Below, piece by piece: positions 45,132 through 57,263 of a stretch of DNA of 64,000 bases. Origin of the DNA: Hyaloperonospora brassicae (Eukaryota; Oomycota; Peronosporomycetes; Peronosporales; Peronosporaceae). Location: assembly GCA_947650285.1 (NCBI GenBank), contig CANTFL010001342.1:248001-312000 (forward strand), written 5' to 3'. The notes beneath the pieces were generated by a model that was not told where the DNA came from, did not search any database, and worked only from the letters and a program-made list of their open reading frames with translations. Position 1 is the stretch's first letter. Every line of letters begins with the position of its first letter. The position numbers were made by a program, and so were the translations under genes.

Positions 45132-48100
45132 GAGACCTGCTTTTTCGACAACTACGCCCGGCAGCGATCCCAGAGCGACGACATGGAGGAGATAATATCA
45201 GTATTATTTGTTTTCACCTAGCAACCGAGTTGTTTCAGGTGTCAATCTCACATCAGCAGACCTTATCTGACAGTCTTGGTAGGCGCAAGAAATCGTTTCC
45301 TAGGGTCCCCGAGAGGTAAATAATGAAATAAAGTGTTGAACGCTGTGAAGGCAAGATAGACAGTCTAATTCTGTAGCCAAACTACTATAGCTCATTGTCA
45401 GACGAGGAAGTTATGCTCAACGAGCATGCTACTTCTCTAGAGAACTCGACTTTACGAGTCAACGAGCATAAAGCTTCAGATCCTTGTTTAAGGGACCTAA
45501 CAATTCAACGAATCGAGTGCACAATGTGTGAGGAATTTATGTCCTAACAAGACTTGACTCTCTTATGATCTGAGACGCCTTAAAAAGACACGTGTCTCTC
45601 ACAGATCAAAAGGGGAAACTGAACTTTATTTATTTTTATGTGCAAGGACACCTTAGCCGTAAAATACCTGATCCAGACACGAATACCCTAAATTAGTACT
45701 TTTTTAAAGATCCCTTGTCTGGTGGCTGACACACGTCAGCCTGCAACGACTGATAAGGTGTTCTACTATCACTTCCAATGAGATCTTATCCCTGGTGTGA
45801 ACCCCACATGTTATATCGGCTACCAACCGACGTGTAACCCGTTACAATCGATATATTGATGTTTTTTGATACTCTAGCTCGCTAGGCAAAGCCCCAAGGT
45901 AGGCACTGAAGATATCGCACGAAGAGTGTTAACACATGCAAGCAGTCTAGTTGTGCGGCCTAGTTACAACAACATTGCTGCTGCAACAAAGACCGCGTCA
46001 TAATACAAGTGTCATTAGCGGATTGTTTGCTGCACTTGAAGCCGGTGTATCATTGTCTCACTCTCGTTGTTATGTAAGGAGTTTGGGATTGTAGTAAATC
46101 ATCTGAACTATTAGGGTTCGTTGGCAGCGTTCTTATAGTATCCAAGGTACGACGCACAACAGCGGTGCTGAACAATGCCAGCCGGTCTACATGTTTACTT
46201 CATCGTAGCGCGTAGAACTTTTACGGAGGGGATGGACGTAGTTGCCAGGGCTTCGTGTGACTATCTGAGCCTATGATGGATCACTTAATTGAGCAAAGGC
46301 ATGACTGAGCGGTCATGCTTGTTGTTGTCTTATTTACTGATAAGTGCGCCGTTTTGCTTGGTACATGGACAGATGCGAAAGCGTCAGTGCGCGCTCATGG
46401 TGACCGAAGTGATGCTACAACTGAATGTTTCGATAAAACTACACAGCATGTCAAGCGATATCAAGAGCGAAAGGCTTGCATCGAGTTGATACCGCACACT
46501 CGTTTTCCGTAGCACAGATCATACGATTGAACAACACAGGTACGTCTCCTACGATGACGCATGTTCGTGCCGTTGTCAAGTTGTGATCGCAATGCAGCTA
46601 CGCCTGGTTCCGCTCTAGATGTAGAAACGTCCCTTTGAGCTTGTTGCGGGCATGCAATACGTGTTTCACCATCTCTGCGTGCTTGCAATCAACGTATCGT
46701 AAGAAGATGCCGAAAGATGAGGAGTGCAGTCTCCGCGCGAGTCCTCTGTGCGGGAGCCTCAGAGCCTCAACTATCGGTGAATCTGCACGTTTTTTTGCAC
46801 TCATTCGACCAAGCATGACAACATTTTGCAACATGTGTTACAACACACGTGTCATAGATCACTATTACCATTCATACCACGTGGCAACAAATTGCCGTCC
46901 AGTACGACGATGCGCGAACATAGAGTGCAACAATCGTTACTCTTGCATCGCAATACATCCAGCAGCCGTTCACGAGTCGTCAGTTTTTCGCCATCGAGTC
47001 CCACTCCCTACCATGAGGTTACGTTTGGAAGCCCCGATTAAATTGACGTCATTTCAGTTGCTCCTGTCGCTAACCTCAAACACCACCCTACATCTGGTGT
47101 GCGTTTGTGGGTCGCCTGGAGAGCTTCCTGCAGCTTGTCATCGTCAGCTCCAAGAGGTTGGAGGGAGTAGAAGGTAAAACAGACTGTATGTGGTTTACGG
47201 AGGCTCAAGCACATGTGATGTCGTCCGAACAAAAGCAACCTGCGCAGTGTCAATGATGGTCATGCTCGTTGCTACATCTACACATTGATATCGATCGCAG
47301 CAAGCCGAGGATGAAGTACAGTGTCAAGCTGTTCGATGTCGTCGAGTACGGCTACAGCGTTTACCTTTTGAACAAACGTTTGTGCGATACACGAGTCATT
47401 CGATGTTGACTCTTCAAATGAGCACTTCATCGAATGATCATTGAAATGCTTCTTGCACTAAGAGCATGCATGTTGGTGATCAGAAGTTGACTATCTTTTC
47501 AGGGGAAACACCGCCTGTGTTGTTTGCAAGGAAAGGTTTTGACACCGGTGCTCAACATTGCGTGCGCACAATGAAAGAAAGCGATCGTTTGTGCAATCAA
47601 GTACTTGACGGATAAGGCACTTGGCTGAAATGCACGTGACATCGTTCATACAAGTCGTGGCGAGAAGTGAGATCAACGTTCGTACTTGTAGCCTGGGTCA
47701 ACGCTGATCAGACACGAAATACTCATCGTTGACGCGCGAAGGAAGCCGAAGCAGTGTGAAGTAGATCAAAAGAGAAGATGTCGTTGATGGAGATCAGTTC
47801 AAGCAGCATAGTAATGGCATCAATCGATCAGAAGCCTTCAAATGTGCTCGAACGTATGGGGCAGAGGCGCATGATGAGCGAAAACTGACTTTGTTGCAGA
47901 TCCTTTTGGTCAGAATGAAAGAGACGAAGAAGTCGCGGTCGCTCAACTACAGTCTACGAATCTGTCCATACGTATCGAAGCGGAAAGCGTTGTCTGTCGC
48001 GCCATAGAGTTCAAAGTACCTCGACGATCGCAACCTTCTTCGTACGAGGTATAAGTCAGACAGACGATAAGGTTGACGGGGGCAGAGAAGGATAACGGCT

Positions 48101-48383
48101 TTGGTTCGCATGGCGTACGCTCTGTCGTGGTTTTTACGTAGCACATGGTTTCGACTGCAGCACATGTTCGTCCATATGTTTCTCCAGCTATCGTTCGCTC
48201 GTGCGATCGAAAATTCTCGCTCTACGACATATGAAGCTCGACCACCGATGGTCTAGTGCCCTAAGGTACACATAAAGCCGCCATGCAGCCCGTGGCTCCA
48301 CAACTTGCGGTCTGGAGGTTGCCATGTGGCATTTACAATCACGAAACGGGGGCGGATAAAGCTGTAGCGAACCGATCGAGCCT

Positions 48384-48399
48384 CAGTCATTCCAAAACT
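48384..48399 (+). promoter_or_regulatory. Candidate oomycete initiator, copy B
   Basis: CAGTCATTCCAAAACT, identical to the copy A site, about 50 bases before the ATG at 48447. Confidence 0.35.
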
Positions 48400-48446
48400 T
48401 CTCCTCTGCGCCACAAGCTCAACCTGGACATCGTCCCACTTGTAGC

Positions 48447-49457
48447 ATGACCAGAGCCTTCTTCATCAAGACTGCCGCATTGGTGGCGGCAGTAGTCGCT
48501 TCCGCGAACGCTGAATTGAAGACTGTGACGCTCAAGCACCCAAGCGGCTCCAGTGCTGAGGTGTTCCTCTTCGGTGCCCACGTCAAGTCGTTTCGCGCCG
48601 CTATCGCCCCCAAGCTCGACATTCTCTTCATGTCGAATGACTCAGTGCTGGACGGCATCGAGCCTATTCGCGGTGGCATTCCTCTTATCTTTCCCAATTT
48701 TGGCAGCCTAAAGGGCTTTCCGAGCCACGGGTTTGCCCGCACCACGCACTGGACTCTGGTGAGCCAAAAGGATGCGAAGGACAAGAAGAGCCCCAGTGTG
48801 GCCACGTTTTCGATGGCGTCGAGCAACTCGACCCGTACCATCTGGCCCGTGGACTTTGAGCTCACGTACGAGGTCAAGCTGTATGCCGATCAGCTCAGGA
48901 CGGCTCTGCATGTGCTTAACACGTTCGACAAGCCGATTGATTTCCACGCGCTGCTGCACAACTACCTGTGGGTGGACGACGCGCGCAACAAGGGCGTGCA
49001 GGTGAAGGGGCTCAAGGGCGTCGAGTACTTTGACAAGGTGAGCAAGACGAACAAGACCGAGACTCGTGAGCTCATTGACTTTTCGGCTCAGACGGACAAT
49101 GTGTACCGCAACGCCCCGGACCTCGTGTCTGCAATCATCAAGGGCGTCAACGCTATCGACCGTACGGTGACGGTCAGAAAGGGAGGCTCTATCAGTGGCG
49201 GGGCCGGTGCGAAGGTGGAAACCGGCGGGAAATCGGGCATTCCGCGCGACTCGAAGAGCTCGAAACGAGTCAGCACGAAGACAGACCTCGTTTTGTGGAA
49301 CCCGTGGGCCGAGCGTGCCGTGGCCATGAAGGACTTTGGGGACGAAGAGTACAAGAACATGGTGGCCGTTGAGCCGGGACGCGTGAGCGAGAAGCAAGTC
49401 CTGCCTAATGGCCAGACGTACACGTTGCAGCAGACTATCTCTGTCCGCGCAAAGTAA
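48447..49457 (+). CDS. Secreted glucose-6-phosphate 1-epimerase-like protein, copy B
   Basis: 336 residues, the same length as copy A, with four replacements (Lys28Thr, Asn109Lys, Gly161Asp, Ile308Val). None touches the GGIP, HGFAR, FHALLHNYL or EPG motifs, and the signal peptide is unchanged. It is therefore predicted to be an active secreted mutarotase of the glucose-6-phosphate 1-epimerase type. Two nearly identical copies about 40 kb apart should raise gene dosage, although only expression data could show this. No intron is present, and the two-exon unknown gene follows about 350 bases downstream, as in copy A. Confidence 0.9.
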   Translation: MTRAFFIKTAALVAAVVASANAELKTVTLKHPSGSSAEVFLFGAHVKSFRAAIAPKLDILFMSNDSVLDGIEPIRGGIPLIFPNFGSLKGFPSHGFARTTHWTLVSQKDAKDKKSPSVATFSMASSNSTRTIWPVDFELTYEVKLYADQLRTALHVLNTFDKPIDFHALLHNYLWVDDARNKGVQVKGLKGVEYFDKVSKTNKTETRELIDFSAQTDNVYRNAPDLVSAIIKGVNAIDRTVTVRKGGSISGGAGAKVETGGKSGIPRDSKSSKRVSTKTDLVLWNPWAERAVAMKDFGDEEYKNMVAVEPGRVSEKQVLPNGQTYTLQQTISVRAK

Positions 49458-49802
49458 GACGGGACGCTGTGGGGTTCAGGGAGTTGTTCCATACATACTG
49501 CGTTGTCATGTCATTTTTTCCTTTTCAGTCGATGGAACTGAGGAGCTCGCTCCAATGTGCCAAACGAATACACGATCCGCCTTTCCAGTGTATACATGTT
49601 TTTTGTAGTCAGACGTATACCGTCCGCCTCAGCTCTTTGTCCCTCTGTCTGCCTCGTACGTGTGGCACGGCACAAGATACCGGTGTTTGTCAGCTTAATA
49701 CCAAAGACGTTACCGACTGCTTGCCAAGTACTACAGAGAAAAGCATAGTGGGTCAGAAGAGAGCGGTTTATTGACCCAAATGTCTAGAGGCTCCGATCCC
49801 AG

Positions 49803-51328
49803 ATGCCTGGAGAAATGGGTCAATCAATCGATTCCATGACCCATTTACAGCCAATGAAATGTCTCTCTTGTGCGCACACCACTTTGCATGCAATCGCTTG
49901 CAAAAACAGCGACGACGCGCGGACAATCGATTCCCCCGTCTTAGTGACAATGGCAACACCACCTGCGGGGATGTACCTAGTGGACGCGCTGGACGACACC
50001 GCGTTATTGACCGGTCTCGAGCCAATGCGCGACGCACTGTCTGCCACGTCAGAGCACATGCGACATGCACTGCCACTGGAGAGCAGCAACGCGACGCTGG
50101 ACGTCGAGATGAACATCGACATGGACGTCTTTTGCCCCGGCGCCATGTTGGACGCCGACGCGTTTCCGAGCGACTCGGGCGATGGGTTATTTGACTCGAG
50201 GTTTTATCCTGGTACGTCGAATTCGACAATGTGTATAGAGTGGTATGTAATTTATTGTTGACATCTGTATATTACGTAGTAATATTTGTCCATGTACAAG
50301 TCGAGGCATTCACAGACTCACGTTGTCCATGTCGAGAAACACTATGGATCCACTTGTGCTGTTGATTGACGTGTTGTTGTTGTTGATTTGGTGCAATAGC
50401 GATGAGTGGTGACGATGTGCAGGAGGACATTGAGCAGATGCTGTCGTGTGGCTCGGACGAAGCGCTTTTGCACAGTCACGACCATGACACGATGCCAGGG
50501 CAGCGATGTCAGTGTCGGACCTTTGCGATCACAGCAAACCGCGTGCAAACGCCGTCGAAAAAAGTTGGTGTAGCCATTGCAGCGAGGGATCAGAGAAAAG
50601 TCTTGCGGCACACTTTTGGGTCAGGAAAGAGGTTGCAGGGCTTTGGCTTCGACGAAGCAGCTGATATCGACCAGACGCCGCATCTGGAGGTCGAGTTGAC
50701 GAACAAGCGACAGTCTGCGTCTGCTCATGATGTCTTTGCTACTGTGGTAGAGAGAAGACGTACTGTGATGGCGGAGGGGCGCGTGGTTGTAGACAGGGAA
50801 ACGATACAGGCGCTTCCAGAACGGCCCGAGGCGAAGGAACAGAACGTGGCTCTGACGCCAGCGCATGTGCGGCAAAAGTCGTGCTCGATGGAAGATGACC
50901 AGATATACAGTAGTCCGTTACAGCGAAGTCTGCCGGTCGGTGCAGTTCCAAGCCCATTGAGTTCGATCGACTTCGTGTCGTTGGAGGATGTGGTTGCAAC
51001 GCCGTTGTCCAACACGTCACGGTCTACAGTCCGTTCGAATAGGCCAGCGGCAGCGCGTTCGTTGTCGCCTGCTGACGAGCTGGAGAAAATGACAGCAAGT
51101 GGCTCTAAACTGTCAATATCCAAGATGAACATGCTGAGGTGCAACTTCCAAGTGTCTCCGGGGCATGGCACGGTGCCGCTTGTCACGCCCACGGCGATGT
51201 TACCGCCGCCGTATTTCCGAGGTGCACTGGACTCACCAGAAAAGCGACGTGCGCACTCGAAGACGATCGACCCATTCGCGCAGTCGTTGTCATTCTCGTT
51301 CGCAAAAGACGCTTCAACTGGCAGGTGA
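49803..51328 (+). CDS. Two-exon gene of unknown function, copy B
   Basis: Exon 1 is 49803-50211 and exon 2 is 50400-51328, with a 188-base intron (GTACGT...AATAG) exactly as in copy A, giving about 445 residues. Around 17 replacements distinguish it from copy A, several non-conservative (for example Val10Asp near the start, and the final Met to Arg). Features are as in copy A: acidic N-terminal part, Cys/His patch, long Ser/Pro-rich disordered region, no membrane segment. Preservation of the frame and both splice sites in the two copies supports a real gene. The higher rate of amino-acid change than in the neighbouring epimerase suggests weak constraint or fast evolution. The family is not recognised. 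Confidence 0.68.
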
Positions 51329-54300
51329 CTCGGCGGTGACGTGCAGCATAAGTTGCTGGTCACTGGAGAAATCAAGCAGCTAAGTGATGCGAGTTGGTTG
51401 CACACTGCTCGCCACTTATCACTGTAAACCATAGCTACGATGACATGAGAGAAGAGAAAGCGCACTAGCGAAAAGTGCCCACGAATCTGATGCACTTGGA
51501 TCGAATGAGCAAACTCATGGCAAGGAACGAAAGCATGATCCATTCAGCTGGGCAGTAAGTGTCAAGCGTGTTCTCTGGTCTTACCACGCCTTGCTGTCAC
51601 ACTAGTGTGTAGCAATGTTTGAGTGCAATCTGGTGCTGTGACCGTGTTCCAGAAGTTGCTACGATACATTGACCACGTCAATTTTGCAGTATGTACAGGA
51701 CTTGGACTTCACTTCGATAAGTGCAGATCAAAAACGTGTTGCAACGTTGGATGAGTAAGCACGTGCTCGACTTACACAAGCGCAAACGTCCGTGTTAAGT
51801 TGTGGGATGTCAGCTTGTCGACAATGTCGCAATCGATGGCTACAGTACAAGACTCGTACGTGGGGTCAGGACCGCGAGGCCGAACACTGACAAGACTGAA
51901 TGATAAGTCGTATGCCAGATGCTTCTCTTATCTTCCCTTACCGTCCCGAGTAAGGCTCTGGCATAGGATGGACTGTCGGCACAGAGGATGGAATCAACAA
52001 GGTATTTGATCTTACTGACTAGTGACGTTTGGCATCGAAACTCTTCGCTGGTGTTGATCTCCACTTTGTCAATTGACTATGAGAGCAAACTCACGATCGT
52101 TTAATGATTACCGCATGTGTCCGCTGGACTCTTTTCTGATTGACTTCCAGTGATCATTTCAATTTTGTAGTTAGAGTGATGCACATGAGGATGCAAGAGC
52201 TGACGCACTATCAATGACCGTCGCCATGACTTTGTTACGACTTGAGTGGAACTGTCCTGCAAAAACGCGTCAGGTATACTCAAGTGTCGTACTCAACGAT
52301 AGCACTGGGCTCCAAGCTCAAGTGTCGTGATACCAGTAGGTGTGAGGATCATATGTCTGTATCGATCGCAAGCACTCGTTACCTTTTTGGATCTAACGCC
52401 GAATGGGTTTCACGCATGACTCTTTATGAATGGACTTACGGTGCCAAGTCCAGATAACGCCTAAATACAAAGTCGTAGGAAGACGCAAACATGGAGAACG
52501 AAAGACCGTAAACAAGCAGAAATGACAGCAGAAACGACAACAACGTCAAACAGAGCAAGTGAACACGTCCTCAGGAGCGCCCGCTCGTTTTGTACATGCT
52601 TCACTACCAAATCGCATCGAATTGTTGAGACCAAAGGTGCCACGGTGGCAGACACACGCTAGGACAACAATGTATCGGCCCTTTAACATTTTATGACGAA
52701 TACCGTGTCGATTGACACGCGTTCCAGCCAGAGCAGACTGAGCTGTATTCCAGAGCTCGTTGGCTGATCAAGACCATAGCAGCGGCCAACTTCTCACTGA
52801 TGGCCACCACAGTCGGTGAGGGGGCCGCGAGGGCAATAAGTCTTTGCTGTGATGCAGAGGTTGCATCCTGCCTCTTGCAGGTCGCGTTAATGCATGACGT
52901 TCGCGGATGCGGTCGCTCGTCGGACACGAAGGCAACGAACGTAGTCTAGGCAGAGTGTAACTTCTGACATCAACACCGGGTTTGGCATCTATGATAGTTT
53001 TTCGAAAGAGCACATTATGATTTCGGGGTCTTATGTAGCGGAGACACTTGATCTCATTAAAGCTGCTGACGCCGACAGACTTGTCGATAGCGTAGCCGCT
53101 CTTTATGTTTCTCATGCCAATGCACCAGCGCTATGGCTGTTGAGTAAATTGCAGCAAACAGAATGCGAAAAGGCGTTGTAATTAGTCATCCCCATCAGCT
53201 GACATACAGCACTCTGGTTTGCTCCGTTTGTCAAACCCACCGTGAACATCTACAAACTGTTGGGTAGAGTGCTAGCGATTTCGATTTGATAGATCGGGAG
53301 CTCTTGGAGCTCTCGCAAGCCGTAGTCGACAATCCTGTTCGGCATGTAACATCGAATGCTTGACAGGAGATTGTAGCCGATGCAAAGGCTTGTTAAACGC
53401 AAAGGGTTGAATGGAGTTGTAAACATCGTTCTGGTGGCATAGCGTCTTTCTTCTTCAACGCAGGCTCGGATCAACTACATGATCACCGTTCGAGCCGACA
53501 AGGTCGACTCCCTCATATCAAGGGTATGCCCACGGCATATTGCACATTACGCTGTTTGCATCTTGGCTTTGTTGTAGATCGCTCTAGCTCCTAGGTCCAA
53601 AGAAGAAGCGGATGTATGCAGTTTACTGGTTGAAACATGGGATTATACCCATACAAACCTCAAGGACAAGTTAGCGTCAAAGCTATATCGAGACACTATG
53701 CACGGACTGTATGATTGTCACCTCGAAACGAGACGTGGCCATCGAACAGAAATCACGTGTGTGTACGGCGATGCATGTCACGCGTCGGTTGATTCGACAA
53801 CGTCTTCGTGAAAGTAGCTACACAATACGATCTGCCGGAAGCATGTTGCAATTTGTGCACTCTACCGCGCGTCAGGCTAGAAACGTACGATAGTAACGCA
53901 AATAAACTATATGTGCTTGGCAATGACTGGAATTGTCTGAGAACAATTCATGGCGATACTTCTTGAATACGATCCTTTTGCAGTCACTAGCATTATGGCA
54001 CATCGAACGCGAGGTGATGCAAAAGAGCGTACATGCAAGTACGACATTGACGCACCTTAGCATGTATAGGTCCCCGTATCCGAAAGACTATAATAATGAC
54101 GTGTATGACGTTGCTTCGCTCAAATACAACAACAAAAAGCATGGATGTTCGACGTTTTAGAGTTCAACGTATGTTCGGCAGAGAAGGAGCAATGATAGCG
54201 CTTAGTTTGACAATCGCTTCTGCATGCGATCGCTATAAGCATGTCAAAACCGGCCCAGCCTTCAAGAAATGGACTTCCAAAACGGTTGTCAGTAAAAAGA

Positions 54301-55082
54301 GGATTTCTGAGAGAGACGATTGCACAGGTAATCGGCAGCAACAAGTAACCGAACGAGAATAGCTTTGCTGCATATTCGCCATTGATGCAAACATGAGTCT
54401 AGCACCGCTGCTCGATCGGTGGTTGACTCAGGGACGATCGATGCGTTATCGTTTTGTTCAGTCGGTCAACAAAAACTGTGCCATTGTATTCGTCATCTCA
54501 ATCTTTCGGATGGTCATACACAAAGTCCATACTCATGGATTTCTAACACCCGTGGATGCGGGTAGGCAAGAGATCGATTTGGCCGCGTGCGTTATGTTTC
54601 AGACTTCCCACACTCTGAACGTAAGCACGAATAGTCCAGCCAATGATGCAGCTACAATAACATTTCGCAAACTACTTTCACCCACCGAGATGTAGGTCTC
54701 CCCGTGCCCCAGATGACTGCTGATATCAGTGTGACGCGCCACTTCGAGTATTTCGATCCTACTTATCTCGTAATGAACGAAAGCGTGATTTGATTCGAAT
54801 CCCAATATCGCTGCCGGAAGGCCTTGATCGACGGAACGTGGCCGTGCACGCAATGACGCTGAAGATATTATGTTCGGGCTACAAATACTTCAGAGAGCAC
54901 GCGGTAGAGCTATTTGCTGAGCATCTCGAGCAAATACTGTCTATATGAAACTGAAGTGATGATAGTGGCGTTACGCGCGCAAGCTTGTCGTCTGATCTTC
55001 GGTGACGCATATCTGAAAGCTGTTTGTTTATCCGGGCGTGAGGTTTGCTAGAATACACGTTCGGCAACGAACATCTTTCGCG
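51329..55082. other. Long non-genic stretch right of copy B
   Basis: The duplication ends at 52381. Beyond it there are only short frames (for example 52768-53115 minus, 53933-54362 plus, 54393-54695 plus) that I cannot assign. They could be remains of retroelements like the one at 55083. Confidence 0.4.
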
Positions 55083-55750
55083 TCATGTCTTGTGAAGCAA
55101 ACGACGAATGAGCTGAAATGCGATGCATGTTCTACAACAAGACCGAAGGCCTAGATCCAAGCAAATGATATCTAACATTGACGGATACATACATCTGGAA
55201 ATGAAGTCAACATTGTGATGACTTATACTTCTTCTCTGCATCACTGAGTGACGAGCTTCGAACGCGATGACACGGTCACGCCTATCTTCACGTGGCTCAG
55301 ACATCGCGCTACCGATAACAAAGTCTGATGCATCACAGACGACACCAAAAGGCGGATCAGGGTCTTGTAAGCCAAAGTCGAGACATGTAGGAAGCTCTCC
55401 TGTATGTCTCGAAAGGCATTTAATGATCCGTCTTCCAACACAATCTCGCATTCGTCTTGCATAGATGAAAAGTCTGCCTGTGTCCGCGCAGTTGCTCCAT
55501 CATATGCAGTTATATGGCGATACCGATCCACACTTCCATACGTGATTCTGATCCATGACAAGGACGATATCCGGTGGCTTTGATTTTAGCAAGCTGCGCT
55601 TAAAGGCCAAGCTTTCTGGTGCAGTACACGCAAAGAGGGCATCGTTGGGCTTTAAGATGCACGTTGATGCATTGCATACAAATGGCTGGTGCGCATGCAC
55701 TCAAGCACCGCTCGCAAATGGTCGATGTATATTTCCGCAAGTCGTTTCAT
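55083..55750 (-). pseudogene. Degraded Gypsy reverse transcriptase/RNase H relic
   Basis: On the minus strand LDFGLQDPDPPFGVVCDASDF, then IGSAMSEPREDRRDRVIAFEARH, matches the start of a retroelement RNase H domain (CDASxxxIGxxL then VIAFxSR). Upstream, in other frames, come a segment like the RT thumb (IDHLRAVLECMRTSHLYA) and one like the connection (FRDIQESFLHVSTLAYKTLI). Several frameshifts are needed. It belongs to a different, vertebrate/plant-like Gypsy lineage from the chromovirus and lacks its dense inverted repeats. Confidence 0.75.
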
Positions 55751-57263
55751 GATCTGTCCGACAGGCAAACAAGTTTGTAAGCATCACGTACGCGCTGCTT
55801 GCCATTGGGCTTGCTGGCATGGAATGCTGCGCGATAATGAGGAGACCGATTACCTTACTGATCAAATGCTGGTGCTTTTCTTGCTCAAACATGTATTGAT
55901 TCTTGTTTTGTTCAATGGTTGAGTCGCTTACTGAAACCTACCAATGGGTCGTTTATCTTGCAAACTCGAATGAAGGCCGTGACGGGTGGCGGTGACATCT
56001 TCCCAACAAGTGGTCCATACCATAGCTAAGCAGGTGCACAAGCCAAAACACTACGACACCTCGTTGAGCTCATACAACCAGCGCGTCTCTTCCTCGCGCG
56101 CCCCCAGTGTCAATGCTCCTCACATTCGAGTGTTGTCCCCTCTATGATCGAATGGTGTGACTACCAGCAGGTAACACCGTTGCGACCCTCGTGGCAAGAG
56201 CTTCGACTGGCACGTCCACGCTATAACGCTCACCGTACAAATCCTAGGTCATGTCTAGGAATCGTCTACCCATGAACATCCGTTTCTACAATTTTCGATC
56301 GACACTTTGCTCAAACTCTGAGTCTTTTTTGCTTTGCATACTTCGTTATCCCCTCGGTATAGTTGGGTCGAACGTATCATTATTGGCCAAGTAGGGTATA
56401 GTTCACAAGCAAACCTTCAAGTTGTCAAGTCGACCAGCGGAGGCCGTAGCACACATTCGTTTGATTGTGACAGAGGGTCTGTGTTGGTGCAGACAGAGTG
56501 TACGCGCTCAAGCTTTTGTCCACCGGGCGAAACATCCGGACTCGTACAGTCGTAATGAGCGCAGACGAGGCTCGCGGTAGCCCTTTGTCATAGCCACACG
56601 TAATGCTGCACGATAAACGCTGAGCAGTCGAACCACTACGATATGACAACGACTTCTTGCACGTCCCCTCACGTTCTGCGCCGTGGCATCGGCAACGCAG
56701 CTGTATCGCATGTAAATTGTGCATGCGGTCGCCACCTCGTTTAGCTTGTGTACCTGAGGCACTTTTCTTCTCGCTTCTCTGCTGCATGGGGCAGCGATTC
56801 ACTAACGGCACTTAACAACCATAGACTTGTACCGGGCTTGTGTAGGATGGATCTCAGCTTTATCCTGCACCTCGCCTCTAGCGACCTGCCACGACGAGTT
56901 TCCAGATCTGACGCTTGTCCTTCCTGGTTCATGAGCTCTCAGACGTCTTGCACGTTACGATAGGTAACTTGACAGTCAAGGAAACTCTCCATCACCGTGA
57001 CAAACGCCTACACGCAACGCCTTTACCAGGTGTGCCCTACACAGGGGAGGGCTACCGTACGCTACGACGAGATGATACAGAGCCAGATGATCGGCAAAGA
57101 GCGTCGTTCCCGTTTTTCGTGGTGACAGTCTCAGGCTTTCAAGTTGGTTCTTCCGTGGTACCAGTCCCTATCGTCAACACAAAGCGAGCACATGTACCAC
57201 GTCCGACGTGGCTGTCCACAAAGTCGAATGCAAGCTCGCTCACTCATTGTTCGTTCGTCCGCA
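55751..57263. other. No recognisable gene
   Basis: This runs between the retroelement relic and the metallopeptidase gene. Short overlapping frames on both strands (for example 56425-56811 minus) have no identifiable domain. The last several hundred bases should include the promoter of the gene at 57264. Confidence 0.35.

Larger units (their letters stand above)
45132..52381. repeat. Direct segmental duplication, copy B (about 7.2 kb)
   Basis: Same-orientation duplicate of 5533-12792 with scattered differences. Its two genes are open. The 5' third (45132-48380) holds only the same short, shared frames as copy A and no recognisable gene. Differences between the copies are denser outside the genes, for instance near 52130-52330, than within the epimerase gene, which suggests purifying selection or conversion on the genes. 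Confidence 0.93.
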
